In this document: positions 18,801 to 25,727 of the stretch, in pieces | Layout of the letters: each line of letters opens with the position of its first letter | Position numbering within the stretch: position 1 is the stretch's first letter | NCBI RefSeq assembly: GCF_000756655.1 | Contig: NZ_ARXU01000003.1 | Coordinates: 412,721-476,720 of the forward strand | Source of the DNA: Alcanivorax jadensis T9 | Lineage (GTDB): Bacteria; Pseudomonadota; Gammaproteobacteria; Pseudomonadales; Alcanivoracaceae | Reading direction: 5' to 3' | Length of the DNA stretch: 64,000 bases | Position numbers and translations under genes: made by a program | Notes under the pieces: generated by a model | The model's database searches: none | What the model was told of the DNA's origin: nothing | The model's input: the letters and a program-made list of their open reading frames with translations, nothing else

Positions 18801-19454
18801 GGTGCCGGCGGGAATATCCTGGCTGAAGTTGCGCACCCGATTACCGATCTCGCCAAGACTCATGCGCAGATCATGGAGGGCGGCAGCAGGCACCTGGATG
18901 GCCATTTCCTCTTCCGGCAGGCCGAGGAATTCCACCTTGCCGGCCCCCAGGGCAAGGATCTCGTCCTCCATGTTGCGCACCAGCGGGCGCAGCTCTTCCA
19001 GTGAGCCGTTTTGCGTGGACACCATGATGGAGGTGACCAGGGAATAGTTGGTGATCTTCTGGATTACCGGTCGCTCCGCGTCCTGGGGCAGGTTGCGGAT
19101 GGAGTCGATACGCTGGCGCACTTCATCCAGGGCCAGCCCCAGATCGGTGCCGTCTTCCAGTTCGATAAAGATGGCGGAGGCGCCCTGCTGGGAGCGGGCG
19201 ATCAGTTTCTTGGTGTTGGGCAGGGTCTTGATGGCCTGCTCCACCGGGATGGTAATGGAGCGCTGCACATCCTCGGGGCTGGCGCCGCGCCAGGGGATAG
19301 TGACGGTGATGTAGTCAAAATCGAAATTCGGGAACAACTGGGTGTTGAGCCGGTTGAGGCCGAGAAACCCGAGCATCACCATCAGCAGCATCAGCAGGTT
19401 GGAAGCAACCTTGTGCTGGGTGAAGCTGGCGATCAGACCCCGCGACTCACTCAC
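15843..19454 (-). CDS. RND multidrug efflux permease with extra C-terminal membrane domain
   Basis: 1203 residues from the GTG at 19454 (MSESRGLIASFTQHKVASNLL), preceded by GAGGAG; a longer frame starts at 19529 inside the upstream adaptor gene and is less likely. It is an inner-membrane HAE1-type RND pump: twelve core helices, two large periplasmic loops, and the TM4 proton-relay pair in LGIIVDDAIVVGEDTL. The second half repeats the fold (GLFGLSGIIVNDSIVLV). Unusually, about 150 residues follow the normal end (VPAMLMLIEEQ), with four or so extra hydrophobic segments (WWVMIIGPWLLLTIVG onward). It overlaps the adaptor gene by 8 bp. No outer-membrane channel gene is linked. Confidence 0.93.
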   Translation of the reverse strand: MSESRGLIASFTQHKVASNLLMLLMVMLGFLGLNRLNTQLFPNFDFDYITVTIPWRGASPEDVQRSITIPVEQAIKTLPNTKKLIARSQQGASAIFIELEDGTDLGLALDEVRQRIDSIRNLPQDAERPVIQKITNYSLVTSIMVSTQNGSLEELRPLVRNMEDEILALGAGKVEFLGLPEEEMAIQVPAAALHDLRMSLGEIGNRVRNFSQDIPAGTVGRDDAAKQLRALGQRRDERAFADLPLITTADGQQLSLGDVSIIERRPRDDQPTLTYQGNPAIELQVMRGEDGDMLELADKVRSWGADYRTSLPEGVQMTFYFEAWKLVEERISTLLWNGITGLLLVIATLYFFLNARVAWWVTVGIPVSFMATLGLVWLFGGTINMISLFGLILALGIIVDDAIVVGEDTLTHLQQGESAQRAALGGARRMFWPVVASSTTTIAAFLPLGMMSGAMGKIAFDIPFVMICVILASLLECFLVLPGHLHHSFRGIQVKASGLRERIDAGFNRLREERFRPLVAWAIRHRHLVSVSAVSAFILALSLIVTGWLKFTFFPPVDGDQLRAVVEFSSGTDRNQVDRFLAQLESALNETNEELGGHLVKTVISHHGAAAGFPNPGGRMEKYGDEYGTLVVEVYVGSDRQISNDELIQSWREKLTLPAGLDQLTISQPEAGPPGKPIEVKLTGSDAPTLKQASLALQERLNDFSGVSNVDDDLPYGKEQLTFELTARGRALGLTLNEVASQLRAAFDGNLAQLYNEEDEEIEVRVMLPDNERRQFSALERLPVITPQGEAIALRDVVNFDARKGVDLLRRVNGELAVTVYADLDPEQGNANEIIASLNDSTLPDLKAKYGIGVGYEGKLQEQADNLKDMATGALLGLALIYVVLAWVFSSYSWPLAIMTAIFFGLTGAVIGHILTAPFGIKFSMFSAMGLFGLSGIIVNDSIVLVSFYQQLVAEGMERFEAIVEACVRRLRAVLLTSITTIAGLTPILFESSLQAQFLKPMAVSIVFGLLFGTVLILLVVPAMLMLIEEQRDRFQGLGPHLAPTNWGELARRAWRFDPIHYRQQAGPQGLGGHLWWVMIIGPWLLLTIVGKLPLLLQALKADAGLLVIAPSALLWLVMMGLGGAFLWQLFRRRQRATGLAVHWLLVTGFGSLLIAALAPLSGRQGELLAGAFWSLAGWSLFTAVIVLPLLFWSRRSAHTLTR

Positions 19455-20736
19455 CGGAGGACTCCTCTGGCGATGCGATATCGGCGTTGCTGCCAGGTAC
19501 CGGTTGTGGGTCCACTGGCAGGCCGACAATGGCCTGGGGGAGCTGGGTGGTCATGATGCGCTCGCCGCCCTGCAGGTCGGGGACTTGCAGTAGCAGTTGT
19601 GATTGCGACTGCTCCATGGCTTCGCCGACGATGTCCGCCGCTGTGCGCTGCAGACGGTTGTCGTCATCAATGATGTAGAGCCGGTTCAGTCCGTGCAGGG
19701 CGGTGGCGGGCACGGCGATCAGGTTGTCCCGGGCCGGCAGTGTCAGGGTAATGGTCAGCGGGCGGCCCAGGGCCGCAGCGGGAACGCCGTCGACAAATTC
19801 GAACAGCCCATCAATGCCGCCACGGGCATCGCTGGCTTCACCGGCCAGCCGTTTCAGATTCAGTGCCAGGGTGCGGCCTTCCAGTTCGGTGCTGGCGGCC
19901 AGCTCACCCTGGTCGAGACCATTGCGCACGGCGGCCAGATAACGTTCGGGAATCTGCGCGCGCACTTCCAGATCGGCGTCGGCGAACAGGCTGAGCAAGG
20001 GCTCTCCGGGACGCACCCGTTCCCCCGGTGCCACCGGAATGTGCGTCACGGTGCCATCGAAAGGGGCTTCAACACGAGTGCGGGTCAGGTCCAGTTCTGC
20101 CTGCTGCAACTGGGCTTCGGCGCTTGCCAGGCGGGCTTCCATCCGTGCCAGCTCATTCTTGAAATCGCTGACACTGAGTTGACGCTGACTCAGCGACAGC
20201 TCGGCGCGTGCCTTGGCTTCTTCTGCCTGATCCAGTTGGGTCTGGGACACCAGTTGCTTGCCACGCAGGGATTGCAGCCGTTGCAGATTATCTTCACTCA
20301 GTTGCGCTAGCTTTTTTTCCAGCGCCAGGTTTTTCTTGTCGCTCTGGTAGCGTAGCCGGGTGGTCTGCAACTGGGCGGCGGCTTCATCGCGGGTGGCCCT
20401 GGCCCTGTCTCTGGCCAGGGCGGCCTCGGTGTCGTCCAGCTGGATTAGCAACTGACCGGCGCTGACCTTGCTGCCGGCCCGCACCGGGATCGTTGCCACG
20501 TTAGCGGTGACCACGGCGGTCAGACTGGCGGCACGGGGTGACTGCACCCGACCAAACAGCTGGATCTGGGGCGAATGGGCGCCGGGGTCGGCCAATATAA
20601 AACGCACCCGGTCGTGGCGTTCGCTGACATCGCGGGTGGGGGCCGACGGCTTGAATACGGCCAGCAGCACAATGGCCAGAATCGTCCCCAGGATGACCAG
20701 GGCCACGGGTGGAAGCTGTTTCAGGCGGTCTCGCAA
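19447..20736 (-). CDS. RND efflux periplasmic adaptor (HlyD/MFP family)
   Basis: Membrane fusion protein of a tripartite efflux system, about 429 residues from the TTG at 20736 (AAAGG nine bases upstream). The frame is open to an ATG at 20895, but that extension is poorly protein-like and would fill the promoter region shared with ompR. Seen: one N-terminal anchor helix (LPPVALVILGTILAIVLLAVF), lipoyl half-motifs (NVATIPVRAGSKVSAGQLLIQLDD and VEAPFDGTVTHIPVAPGERV), a long alpha-helical hairpin between them, and a C-terminal beta domain. It is translationally coupled to the RND permease. Divergent OmpR-EnvZ is a plausible regulator (inference from position). Confidence 0.9.
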   Translation of the reverse strand: MRDRLKQLPPVALVILGTILAIVLLAVFKPSAPTRDVSERHDRVRFILADPGAHSPQIQLFGRVQSPRAASLTAVVTANVATIPVRAGSKVSAGQLLIQLDDTEAALARDRARATRDEAAAQLQTTRLRYQSDKKNLALEKKLAQLSEDNLQRLQSLRGKQLVSQTQLDQAEEAKARAELSLSQRQLSVSDFKNELARMEARLASAEAQLQQAELDLTRTRVEAPFDGTVTHIPVAPGERVRPGEPLLSLFADADLEVRAQIPERYLAAVRNGLDQGELAASTELEGRTLALNLKRLAGEASDARGGIDGLFEFVDGVPAAALGRPLTITLTLPARDNLIAVPATALHGLNRLYIIDDDNRLQRTAADIVGEAMEQSQSQLLLQVPDLQGGERIMTTQLPQAIVGLPVDPQPVPGSNADIASPEESSGE

Positions 20737-20943
20737 GGGTGGAATCCTTTGTTGATAGCCGTTCTCATTTGTCGCGTACTGTAGCGATTTCTTTTTCTCA
20801 TGCCTACTTTGAGGGTGCTTCTGTACCGACCACAATGACCCAGATTCGCAGACTGCAATGTTTTTATACAATCTGCTCAGGCCATTATCTTGCACGTTCG
20901 GTCCACAACGCGTAAATCAGAGTCTGCGATAAGTGGAGGCACC

Positions 20944-21654
20944 GTGACAGAACAACAGGACAAGATTCTCGTCGTCGACGATGACGCCCGTCTGCGCAGT
21001 CTGCTGCAGCGTTTTCTCGAAGAGGCCGGCTATGCCGTGAAGGCAGTGGGTGATGCGGAACAGATGGATCGAGCCCTGTCCCGGGAGCTCTATTCGCTGA
21101 TGGTACTGGACCTGATGCTGCCCGGAGAGGATGGCTTGTCCATCTGCCGCCGGCTTCGTGAGTCAGAAAACCGTATGCCGATCATCATGCTTACCGCCAA
21201 GGGCGATGACGCGGAGCGTATCGAGGGGCTGGATGCCGGTGCCGATGATTACCTGCCCAAGCCGTTCAACCCCCGCGAGCTGGATGCGCGTATCCGGGCG
21301 GTGCTGCGTCGTCATGTGCGTGAGCTGCCGGGTGCGCCCAGCAAGGAAGAAGGCGAGGTGAGCTTCGGTCCGTGGGAGCTGGATCTGGGCAACCGCACCC
21401 TGCTCCGTGACGGTGACCCGCAGAACCTGACCACCGGCGAATTCGCCGTGCTCAAGGCGCTGATACAGAATCCCCGTGAGCCGCTGACGCGCGACAAGCT
21501 GATGAGCCTGGCCCGGGGTCGCGAATGGTCGGCCATGGAACGTTCCATCGACGTGCAGGTGTCGCGCCTGCGCCGCCTGCTGGAAGACGATCCCTCCAAG
21601 CCCCGCTATATCCAGACCGTGTGGGGCGTGGGCTATGTGTTTGTGCCTGACTGA
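20944..21654 (+). CDS. ompR: OmpR-type response regulator
   Basis: 236 residues from the GTG at 20944, with GTGGAGG upstream. The receiver domain (1-120) has acidic residues D12-D14, phosphoacceptor D56 in VLDLMLPGEDGL, and the switch lysine in DDYLPKPFNPREL. The winged-helix DNA-binding domain (about 140-236) contains LTTGEFAVLKALIQNPREPLTR and ERSIDVQVSRLRRLLEDDPSKPRYIQTVWGVGYVF, a close match to OmpR. It is followed by envZ, giving a classic osmosensing pair that controls porins and other envelope genes. It is divergent from the RND efflux pair. Confidence 0.93.
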   Translation: MTEQQDKILVVDDDARLRSLLQRFLEEAGYAVKAVGDAEQMDRALSRELYSLMVLDLMLPGEDGLSICRRLRESENRMPIIMLTAKGDDAERIEGLDAGADDYLPKPFNPRELDARIRAVLRRHVRELPGAPSKEEGEVSFGPWELDLGNRTLLRDGDPQNLTTGEFAVLKALIQNPREPLTRDKLMSLARGREWSAMERSIDVQVSRLRRLLEDDPSKPRYIQTVWGVGYVFVPD

Positions 21655-21727
21655 GAGACGCATCACGCAGCATGCTCCACGCCCCATGCGCGTGTTGCCT
21701 GATGCGTGCGGCGTGTAAGCTGCCTTG

Positions 21728-23044
21728 ATGAAACTCTACCCCCGCACTGCGTTTGTCCGCTCCGCCATCGTGGTCGGGCTGGTCATTGGTATCAGCCAGG
21801 CGCTGACCCTGTGGTTCTTCGCCCGCAATGCCTACCTGCCCGGTATTCGTGAATACGCTCGCCTGACGGTGCTGCAGGCGGAGCTGGCGTTTTCTTCTTC
21901 CGGTGAGGAAGACGCCCGCCTGGCCCAGCGACTGGCCGGCGCCACCGGTATTGAAGTGGCCACCCCGGACAACCTGCATCGGGGTACCGTGCTGTTATCC
22001 CAGCCGGTGGTCAGCCGGTTCCGGGAAGAGGTGCAGGAACGCCTGCGCGAACCGGTCACGGTAAGGCTGGAGGACAGTCGCCAGCCAGTGCTGTGGGTCA
22101 GTGCGCCTTCTTTTCAGAAGCAGTGGTTGCGGGTGCCGATGGAATTCTTCCGCGACTATGACCGCTACTTGCTGCTCGGCTGGGGGGTGACGGTGCCGCT
22201 GCTGGCCATTATCGGTGGCTTGCTGATTGCCCGGGGGCTTAACCTGCCGTTGCGGCGGTTGGCCCGGGTCGCCTTGAAAGTGGGGAGAGGTGAAGCGGTG
22301 CCGGTATTGAATACCAGTATCGGACCGGAGGAAATTCAGGCGGTGAATGCGGCCTTCAATCGCATGACCAGTGACCTGCAACAGGCCCAGCGGGATCGGG
22401 CGCTGTTACTGGCGGGGGTATCCCATGACCTGCGTACGCCGCTGACCCGATTGCGTCTGTCGGCGGAATTCATGCAGGACGAGGAACTGGCCCACGGCAT
22501 TATCGAAGATATTGAGGACATGGATGCCATTCTTGATCAGTTCATTTCCTTTATCCGCGATGGCGCCGATGAGCAGCCCGACCTGGAAAATCTCAACGAG
22601 CTGATACAGGAAGTGGCCGGCAAGTACCCCACTGAGCAGACCCGTTTTGAGCTACAGGATCTGCCGCGCCTGATGCTCAAGCGGCTAACGGTAAAACGGA
22701 TGCTCGCCAACCTGATCGGCAATGCACTCAAGTACGGCGCGCCACCGGTGGAGGTGCGTACTGCTGTGATGGAAAACGTGGTGTGCCTGACCGTCCGTGA
22801 TCATGGCAAGGGCGTTCGCGAAGAGGATATTCCCCTGTTGCTGCAGCCGTTCTCGCGGGGCGAGAAAGCCCGCACCCTCAGTGGCAGCGGCCTGGGGCTG
22901 GCCATCGTCAAGCGCATCGTCGATATGCACCACGGTGAGATTCGTCTGGCGAACCATGAACATGGTGGCCTGTTGGTAGAAGTCCGATTTCCGGTTACCG
23001 GCAAGTTTGTGCAGCCGGAATCACTGTCCGCCGGGGTACGTTAA
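21728..23044 (+). CDS. envZ: EnvZ-type sensor histidine kinase
   Basis: 438 residues from the ATG at 21728 (a TTG codon directly before is less likely). Two membrane helices (about 10-31 and 147-169) flank a periplasmic sensor loop of about 115 residues. A HAMP linker follows ([19 protein letters not shown]), then the phosphoacceptor H233 in [16 protein letters not shown]. The ATPase domain shows the N box ([13 protein letters not shown]), G1 (DHGKGV) and G2 ([13 protein letters not shown]). It phosphorylates and dephosphorylates OmpR. It begins 73 bp after ompR. Confidence 0.93.
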   Translation: MKLYPRTAFVRSAIVVGLVIGISQALTLWFFARNAYLPGIREYARLTVLQAELAFSSSGEEDARLAQRLAGATGIEVATPDNLHRGTVLLSQPVVSRFREEVQERLREPVTVRLEDSRQPVLWVSAPSFQKQWLRVPMEFFRDYDRYLLLGWGVTVPLLAIIGGLLIARGLNLPLRRLARVALKVGRGEAVPVLNTSIGPEEIQAVNAAFNRMTSDLQQAQRDRALLLAGVSHDLRTPLTRLRLSAEFMQDEELAHGIIEDIEDMDAILDQFISFIRDGADEQPDLENLNELIQEVAGKYPTEQTRFELQDLPRLMLKRLTVKRMLANLIGNALKYGAPPVEVRTAVMENVVCLTVRDHGKGVREEDIPLLLQPFSRGEKARTLSGSGLGLAIVKRIVDMHHGEIRLANHEHGGLLVEVRFPVTGKFVQPESLSAGVR

Positions 23045-23392
23045 GGAACCTGCCAATAACAAAAAAGCCACATTTTCGGGTCGGGAATGTGCGCTGGCGC
23101 AAAGTCTGTTTTTGCCGAGCAGCGCATTCTATTGAACACGTCACCGAGCGTACTGCTAAAACAAAAAAACGACAGGAAAAATGAAAGAGATACGCTGTCG
23201 GGAAACAATAATACTGCTCCGGAAATATTGCCAAATGGACTTGGGAGAGCCCGCCATGATTTATCCCCCGCACCAGCATCATGCCGATGTGCTGATAACG
23301 TTTTCTACTACCTTATCGCTGATTCCTGACCGGGAAAACCCGTGTTATGAATGCCGATAGCCTGTCGCTGCAGTAGCAGAAACAGGTCGTTG
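23045..23392. other. Gene-poor stretch ending in a strong terminator; possible small RNA or 34-residue ORF
   Basis: The 456 bp between envZ and the next gene has no conventional gene. A 34-codon ORF starts at ATG 23256 (GGGAGAGCCCGCC upstream) and stops at 23360, beginning MIYPPHQHHADVLITF. A strong terminator follows at 23393-23419, well away from the envZ stop. This fits either a small protein or a small RNA unit. Composition is more AT-rich than neighbouring genes. Confidence 0.35.
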
Positions 23393-23419
23393 GGCCGCAC
23401 TGTTGTGCGGCCTTTTTTT
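23393..23419 (+). terminator. Strong rho-independent terminator
   Basis: GGCCGCAC, loop TGTT, GTGCGGCC, then seven T. It lies about 350 bp after envZ and 82 bp before the next start codon, so it may end a separate short transcript. Confidence 0.9.
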
Positions 23420-23500
23420 GTGGTCGGCCATTTTGGAAATTCTTGCCGAATGGCGGTCAAATAAATACGCTAAAGCGCTATTCGTAAGCGGGGTGATTTC

Positions 23501-24052
23501 ATGAGGGTAGTGTTAGGCGCTATGTTGTTAGCGAGTTCGGTAACGTCGTTTGCTGAATCCGATTTGGAGAAGAAAAACTATTTCGGGTTTCAGTACAGCA
23601 AACTGACCCAGGAAAGTGATTTAGGGGATTTCGAGCCTACCGCCGTTCAGTTCAACCTGGGGCATCGCTTTAATCCGTATGTGGCGATTGAGGGACGTCT
23701 GGGGTTTCGTCTGAGTGAGGATGAAAAAACAGTCAATGATGTGGAATATACCATTCAGCCGGTGACTTTGTTGGCAGCCTATCTCAAGGTAGGTCTGGAT
23801 GACTCGCTGCCTGTTCGTCCTTATCTTCTTGTTGGTCATTCCTCGGCAACGGCAAAGCGAAAAACGGAAATAAACTTCTTCCGTAGTATTTCTGATTCAG
23901 AAACGGTGACAGCCAGTGATCCTTCCTATGGCGGGGGAGTAGCCCTTAATTTGGGGCCGGATGTCTCCATCCATGGGGAGTGGGTGATGCTTGATGATGA
24001 CGACGGCTTTGATCTGACAGCCTTTAATCTGGGTTTCCATCGTCGGTACTGA
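23501..24052 (+). CDS. Outer membrane beta-barrel protein (OmpA/OmpW-like small barrel)
   Basis: A 183-residue protein with a signal peptide (MRVVLGAMLLASSVTSFAES, cleavage after about residue 18). Alternating hydrophobic strands follow (YFGFQYSKL, VQFNLGHRFNPYVAIEGRLGFRL, VTLLAAYLKVGL, GGGVALNLGPDVSIHGEWVML). It ends in an aromatic residue (GFHRRY), as expected for BAM-dependent insertion. It fits the small eight-stranded OMP_b-brl family. Its 3' end overlaps the 3' end of the convergent MFS gene by 29 bp. Codon use looks more AT-rich than its neighbours. Specific function is unknown. Confidence 0.75.
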   Translation: MRVVLGAMLLASSVTSFAESDLEKKNYFGFQYSKLTQESDLGDFEPTAVQFNLGHRFNPYVAIEGRLGFRLSEDEKTVNDVEYTIQPVTLLAAYLKVGLDDSLPVRPYLLVGHSSATAKRKTEINFFRSISDSETVTASDPSYGGGVALNLGPDVSIHGEWVMLDDDDGFDLTAFNLGFHRRY

Positions 24053-25244
24053 TTTTTTTCGGGTAAGTGCCTGCGGGCATTCTGTTGCGTTTCTCCAATG
24101 CCCGCCCGGACAGAAAGATCAGTAATCCGCCAATAGCCAGTGCCGCACCCACCAGGCCGGTGCTGGACCAGGCTAGGCCCTGTTTGACGGTGATGCCCGC
24201 CAGCCAAGCGCCCAGCGCATTGGCCAGGTTGAAGGCCGCATGGTTCATCGAGGCAGCCATGGTCTGGGCGTCCTCGGCCACGTCCATGAGGCGAGTCTGC
24301 AGGGCCGGGCCCAGCGCCATGCTGGTGCCCACCAGGCCCACAAAAACGATGCCCGCCACCGCCCAGTTAGCGGCAAAATAGAAGCCTGCCTGAATCAGCG
24401 CGCACCAGATCAGAATCAGCGGAATGGCCCGCAGCAGGTTGCCGTCAGCGGCCCGGGCGCCGGCAAAGTTGCCGATGATGGTGCCGATACCGAAGACCAT
24501 CAGCACCATGGGGCCCCAGCGCTCTGCCATGCCGGCCTGCTCGGTGAGGGTGGGCATTACATAACTGAATACCGCAAACATGCCGCCGAAACCGATGCTG
24601 GCCACCCCCAGGGTGAACAGCACCCGCTGTTTCACCAGGGCAGACAGTTCGCGGCGTGGGCTGGCGTTCGGGTCCGGGGATTGGGCGGGCACCCACAGGC
24701 GTATCAGCAGGGCGGTGCACAGGGCGATCACGCCGACGCCGATAAAGGCCACCTCCCAGCCGAACAGGTTGCCGGCCCAGGTGGCCAGCGGTGCGCCCAC
24801 CACGATGGCAATGGTCAGCCCGCTCATCACCCGGGCCACTGCCCGGGCACGCATGTGATAGGGCACTGCCGATGCCGCTACCAGAGCGGCTACGCCGAAG
24901 TAGGCACCATGGGGCAGCCCGGCCAGAAAACGCAGCCCAACAAAGGTCCAGAAGTCGGTGGCCAGGGCGCTGGCCATGTTGCCCACGGCAAAGACCAGCA
25001 TCAGCGTAATCAGCAGACCCCGGCGTGGCACCCGGGCTGCCAGGGAAGAAATCAGCGGCGCGCCCACCACCACGCCCAGTGCATAGCTGCTGATGGCGTA
25101 GCCCACATCTGGCACCGGCACCTGCAGGTCGGTGGCCACCCGTTGCATCAGGCCCATGATGACAAACTCGCCGCTGCCGATACCGAAGCCGCCCAGAGCG
25201 AGGGCCAGGGAAAGGCGAAGCAGACGAGCAGAGTCGGTGGTCAT
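24024..25244 (-). CDS. MFS transporter, drug/sugar efflux (AraJ/YdhP-like)
   Basis: A 406-residue protein with twelve predicted membrane helices. The N-terminal GGFGIGSGEFVIMGLMQRVATDL and the loop LAARVPRRGLLI (motif A region) place it in the DHA1/AraJ-like group of proton-driven exporters. GLPHGAYFGVAALVAAS is another group signature. The cytoplasmic midpoint loop (PAQSPDPNASPRRELSALVKQ) separates the two bundles. AGGAG precedes the ATG. The substrate cannot be predicted. Its terminal codons overlap the convergent barrel gene. Confidence 0.9.
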   Translation of the reverse strand: MTTDSARLLRLSLALALGGFGIGSGEFVIMGLMQRVATDLQVPVPDVGYAISSYALGVVVGAPLISSLAARVPRRGLLITLMLVFAVGNMASALATDFWTFVGLRFLAGLPHGAYFGVAALVAASAVPYHMRARAVARVMSGLTIAIVVGAPLATWAGNLFGWEVAFIGVGVIALCTALLIRLWVPAQSPDPNASPRRELSALVKQRVLFTLGVASIGFGGMFAVFSYVMPTLTEQAGMAERWGPMVLMVFGIGTIIGNFAGARAADGNLLRAIPLILIWCALIQAGFYFAANWAVAGIVFVGLVGTSMALGPALQTRLMDVAEDAQTMAASMNHAAFNLANALGAWLAGITVKQGLAWSSTGLVGAALAIGGLLIFLSGRALEKRNRMPAGTYPKKISTDDGNPD

Positions 25245-25410
25245 AGGGGCTCCTGCGCAGGGGGGCGGGTTGCGTTGGGGGTGGCAAGGGGGAATGGGAT
25301 TGCCGAAGTTGAAGAGAGTTCATTTTAGCACGGGAAAAAATGCCCTAGGGTGGCCGATGAGTGGGGCTGGGCGTGTTTGAAGCTCCCCTGAAAGCACAGA
25401 AGGAGAAAGC

Positions 25411-25679
25411 ATGAAAGTGAAACGAATCATGGCTGGTTTCGTACCTATGGGTCGGCGGAAACCATGAGGGTGCAGGTGAGTGTGGGTTCAGAAGGCGGTT
25501 CGGGTACCGCGGTACCGGACCTGTCCATCGAGGTGGACGATCTGGAGGCGGCGCTGGAACGAATCCATCAGGCCGGCGTGGCCGTGGAATATGGTCCGGT
25601 GAGTGAGCGCTGGGGCGTTCGACGGTTCTACGTGCGCGATCCCTTTGGTCGGCTGCTGAATATTCTCCAGCATCTTTGA
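25411..25679 (+). pseudogene. Decayed VOC (glyoxalase/bleomycin-resistance) family gene
   Basis: A start with a good ribosome binding site (AGGAG at 25401, ATG 25411) gives MKVKRIMAG, typical of a VOC-family N-terminus. The frame then reaches a stop at the TGA beginning at 25465. In another frame, the DNA just upstream of 25464 reads RTYGSAET and continues MRVQVSVGSEGGSGT..., giving the whole C-terminal VOC half to NILQHL. The missing middle (first beta-alpha-beta module after the start, roughly 30 codons) and the frame change indicate an internal deletion. The surviving 71-residue ORF at 25464-25679 is too short to fold as a normal VOC enzyme. Confidence 0.75.
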
Positions 25680-25688
25680 TGTGGGGCT

Positions 25689-25721
25689 GCCCCTGCCGTC
25701 GTTGCGGCGACGGCAGGGGGC
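25689..25721. terminator. GC-rich hairpin between convergent genes
   Basis: GCCCCTGCCGTCG pairs with CGACGGCAGGGGGC around a six-base loop. It lies 10 bp after the VOC pseudogene and 7 bp before the stop of the convergent hydrolase gene. There is no clear T-run, so termination efficiency is uncertain. Confidence 0.6.
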
Positions 25722-25727
25722 GTGCAC

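Noticed and set aside
22995..23282. 95-codon minus-strand ORF after envZ
   Set aside because: Overlaps envZ on the opposite strand and has no family motif or ribosome binding site.
24240..25328. 362-codon plus-strand ORF
   Set aside because: Antisense to the MFS gene, with His/Gln/Gly-rich shadow composition.
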